A stretch of DNA of 23,564 nucleotides, from NCBI GenBank assembly GCA_902388545.1, contig CABMPS010000007.1, forward strand, positions 1 to 23,564, in the 5' to 3' direction. Under the pieces are notes generated by a model. The model did not search any database and was not told the origin of the DNA. It worked only from the letters and a program-made list of their open reading frames with translations. Below are positions 23,301-23,564 of the stretch, piece after piece (within the stretch, counting starts at the first letter, position 1; every line of letters begins with the position of its first letter). This stretch comes from an uncultured Collinsella sp. (lineage in GTDB: Bacteria; Actinomycetota; Coriobacteriia; Coriobacteriales; Coriobacteriaceae). A program made the translations under genes and the position numbers.

Positions 23301-23564
23301 GTGAACAGCGCGGATAGCAAGGATTACGTCAACTACTCTGCTGGTGGTGGCGTGTATCGCTATACTCTCGGCGATGCAGAGGCGACGCAGATCTATGATG
23401 CGGCCGGCCATTACCAGTACTGTGACTCTCCGGTCATTGCCGATGCTTCTGGCAACCTGTACTACATCAATGATTCGGGTACTCTGTTCAAGCTGGGGGC
23501 TGTTGAGTCTTGGACGGTTGCCTTTAATTCCAACGGCGGGTCTGCTTGCGACACTAAGTTTGTT
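20400..23564 (+). CDS. Large secreted surface protein: four DUF4430 domains, beta-propeller, start of InlB-type repeat (3' end beyond window)
   Basis: 1055 codons are present and the gene runs off the window. An Arg-rich n-region and hydrophobic h-region (about 24-40, LVAFLAFAMAF) form a signal peptide. An Ala/Glu/Thr low-complexity linker runs to about 140. Four DUF4430 (transcobalamin-C-like) domains follow, at about 141-260, 266-377, 380-494 and 494-612, each with a version of YWQLFVNGKS and a G-D-x-V-T-F-x-Y ending. A PQQ-type beta-propeller (about 655-1035) has repeated IANGFVYIATENELIKIDSSTG-like blades, seen here as FVYIATENELIKIDSSTG. From 1038, WTVAFNSNGG begins a Listeria-Bacteroides (InlB) repeat. 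SD GGGAGG is 9 nt before ATG 20400; in-frame ATGs at 20394 and 20313 are alternatives. Riboswitch control suggests corrinoid capture. Confidence 0.85.
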   Translation, partial: MFVDERQRVSHRRGAIARGVAKRGLVAFLAFAMAFGTTPAQLWAEGAEGIAEAVAQAATPSEGTGAADGAADQGKAEVSDSEGAPAASAATTEAATGDEGSATGENPTASERSSTASAGQAGSAAATAVQTENPTETGDVAKKQVEVSFSIIGIDADGKAQTWVAPTQLKLDEGATAADAFVKLQQKVGFKAKYDPNTAYGFYLESITSPSDGRTLAFDPATYAYWQLFVDGASSSVGASGVKLTQGQKIEFAYTAGSSSPVVKDQVAANVTVIGRDAQGKTQTWVDNAQYVVTSGSNALDLTKVALEANDIDAVVAGSFILSLKYNGVELGKPLDYSTYWQLFINGKSSDCTADNVTIHAGDTVTWFYGGWGDQLPSDSVHASVQVLGKDKDGKQQVWASTGQMSLKAGSTAKDLLEQTGLDLVASEESWGWYLSGIKSPLDGKTYKYDPATRSYWQFYVNGKSATVGAGNYELQEGDAVTFMYGADADALPGQVLGSVDVVGPDVNGNNTCWGSASSVSLPEGSTAQNLIETVLKAKGVTYNGSQSGEYWFLNSINSPFDHKPYAWDAATNKSWHLYINGEPSLLCANQITLKSGDKVTLAYTTDDSPMPDPDKIVVDPSATTPDWDAEWAGYGNSGNGTSVTDAKTPAQAAGLKWAFDWKAESGQQYANCSEPVIANGFVYIATENELIKIDSSTGKKVASAPLASKVSYTSRPIYTNGLIIVPLNGGAVQAITADKLICKWLTPGLTDLTQSSCTVVSDGEYVYVGSVDISYDENYNATYGNGSLKRIKIATGEVSWQNIDPSEGYYWTGAALTDKYTIVPTSAGTLKCIDKTTGDVVSTMKLGAVANADCIADPSNGSTFYQMTHDGKLHVILLSAKGVLSEQKTVDLGLTNNLSAPAVSGDNLIVGGQTATGSALVLYNLKTDKTTMVAAADGKALPAGLNGIAATPLVSVQGGKTYVYFTVNSADSKDYVNYSAGGGVYRYTLGDAEATQIYDAAGHYQYCDSPVIADASGNLYYINDSGTLFKLGAVESWTVAFNSNGGSACDTKFV

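Noticed and set aside
20076..23411. Long minus-strand open frames opposite the DUF4430/propeller gene and across the riboswitch
   Set aside because: They run antisense to a clearly domain-rich protein, contain no motif, and are explained by biased codon use on the plus strand.
1..23564. CRISPR array, tRNA or rRNA genes, or a restriction system around the solitary nuclease
   Set aside because: No regularly spaced repeats, no recognisable tRNA/rRNA sequence and no hsd genes were found on reading both strands.

Overview
The window looks like chromosomal DNA of a GC-rich, anaerobic, Gram-positive gut actinobacterium. The closest match I can suggest is Coriobacteriia, something like Collinsella. 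The grounds are the folate C1 set (fhs, fchA, folD), a LAxTG-ending secreted protein, lipoproteins, purine-rich Shine-Dalgarno sites, a Gram-positive-type LexA box and a cobalamin-riboswitch surface protein with DUF4430 domains. The taxon is an inference, because no rRNA or tRNA gene is present.

Layout. 1-2328: ruvC-ruvA-ruvB Holliday-junction operon with overlapping stop/start codons and a near-perfect SOS box on its promoter. 2473-4140: fhs, closed by a strong terminator. 4321-9605: a membrane-anchored hypothetical protein with a heptad-repeat tail, a convergent CDF metal exporter (Mn-like residues), a double zinc-ribbon protein, an apparently solitary YhcG/DUF1016 PD-(D/E)xK nuclease and a small basic protein. 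9698-13940: three minus-strand genes for exported proteins. They are a Tat-exported PI-PLC-type enzyme and two tandem paralogous lipoproteins, one of which has ACG exactly where its paralog has ATG. 14318-15807: fchA-folD operon, in which FolD lacks the usual cyclohydrolase residues. 15841-16079: AT-rich, MITE-like element with ~41-bp inverted ends. 16162-17685: C69 dipeptidase. 17785-19962: phasin-like protein and a UbiB/AarF kinase-like gene broken by an apparent 11-nt deletion. 20040-23564 (runs off the window): promoter, cobalamin-riboswitch leader and a very large secreted protein with four DUF4430 domains, a beta-propeller and the start of an InlB-type repeat.

How the parts work together. 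Fhs, FchA and FolD would convert formate to methylene-THF, with FchA plausibly supplying the cyclohydrolase step that FolD seems to have lost. RuvABC is the DNA-damage resolution machine under LexA control. The last gene is the most interesting unit: a B12-sensing leader placed on a surface protein built from domains related to the beta-domain of transcobalamin/intrinsic factor. This suggests corrinoid capture at the cell surface.

I saw no CRISPR array, tRNA, rRNA or transposase gene.
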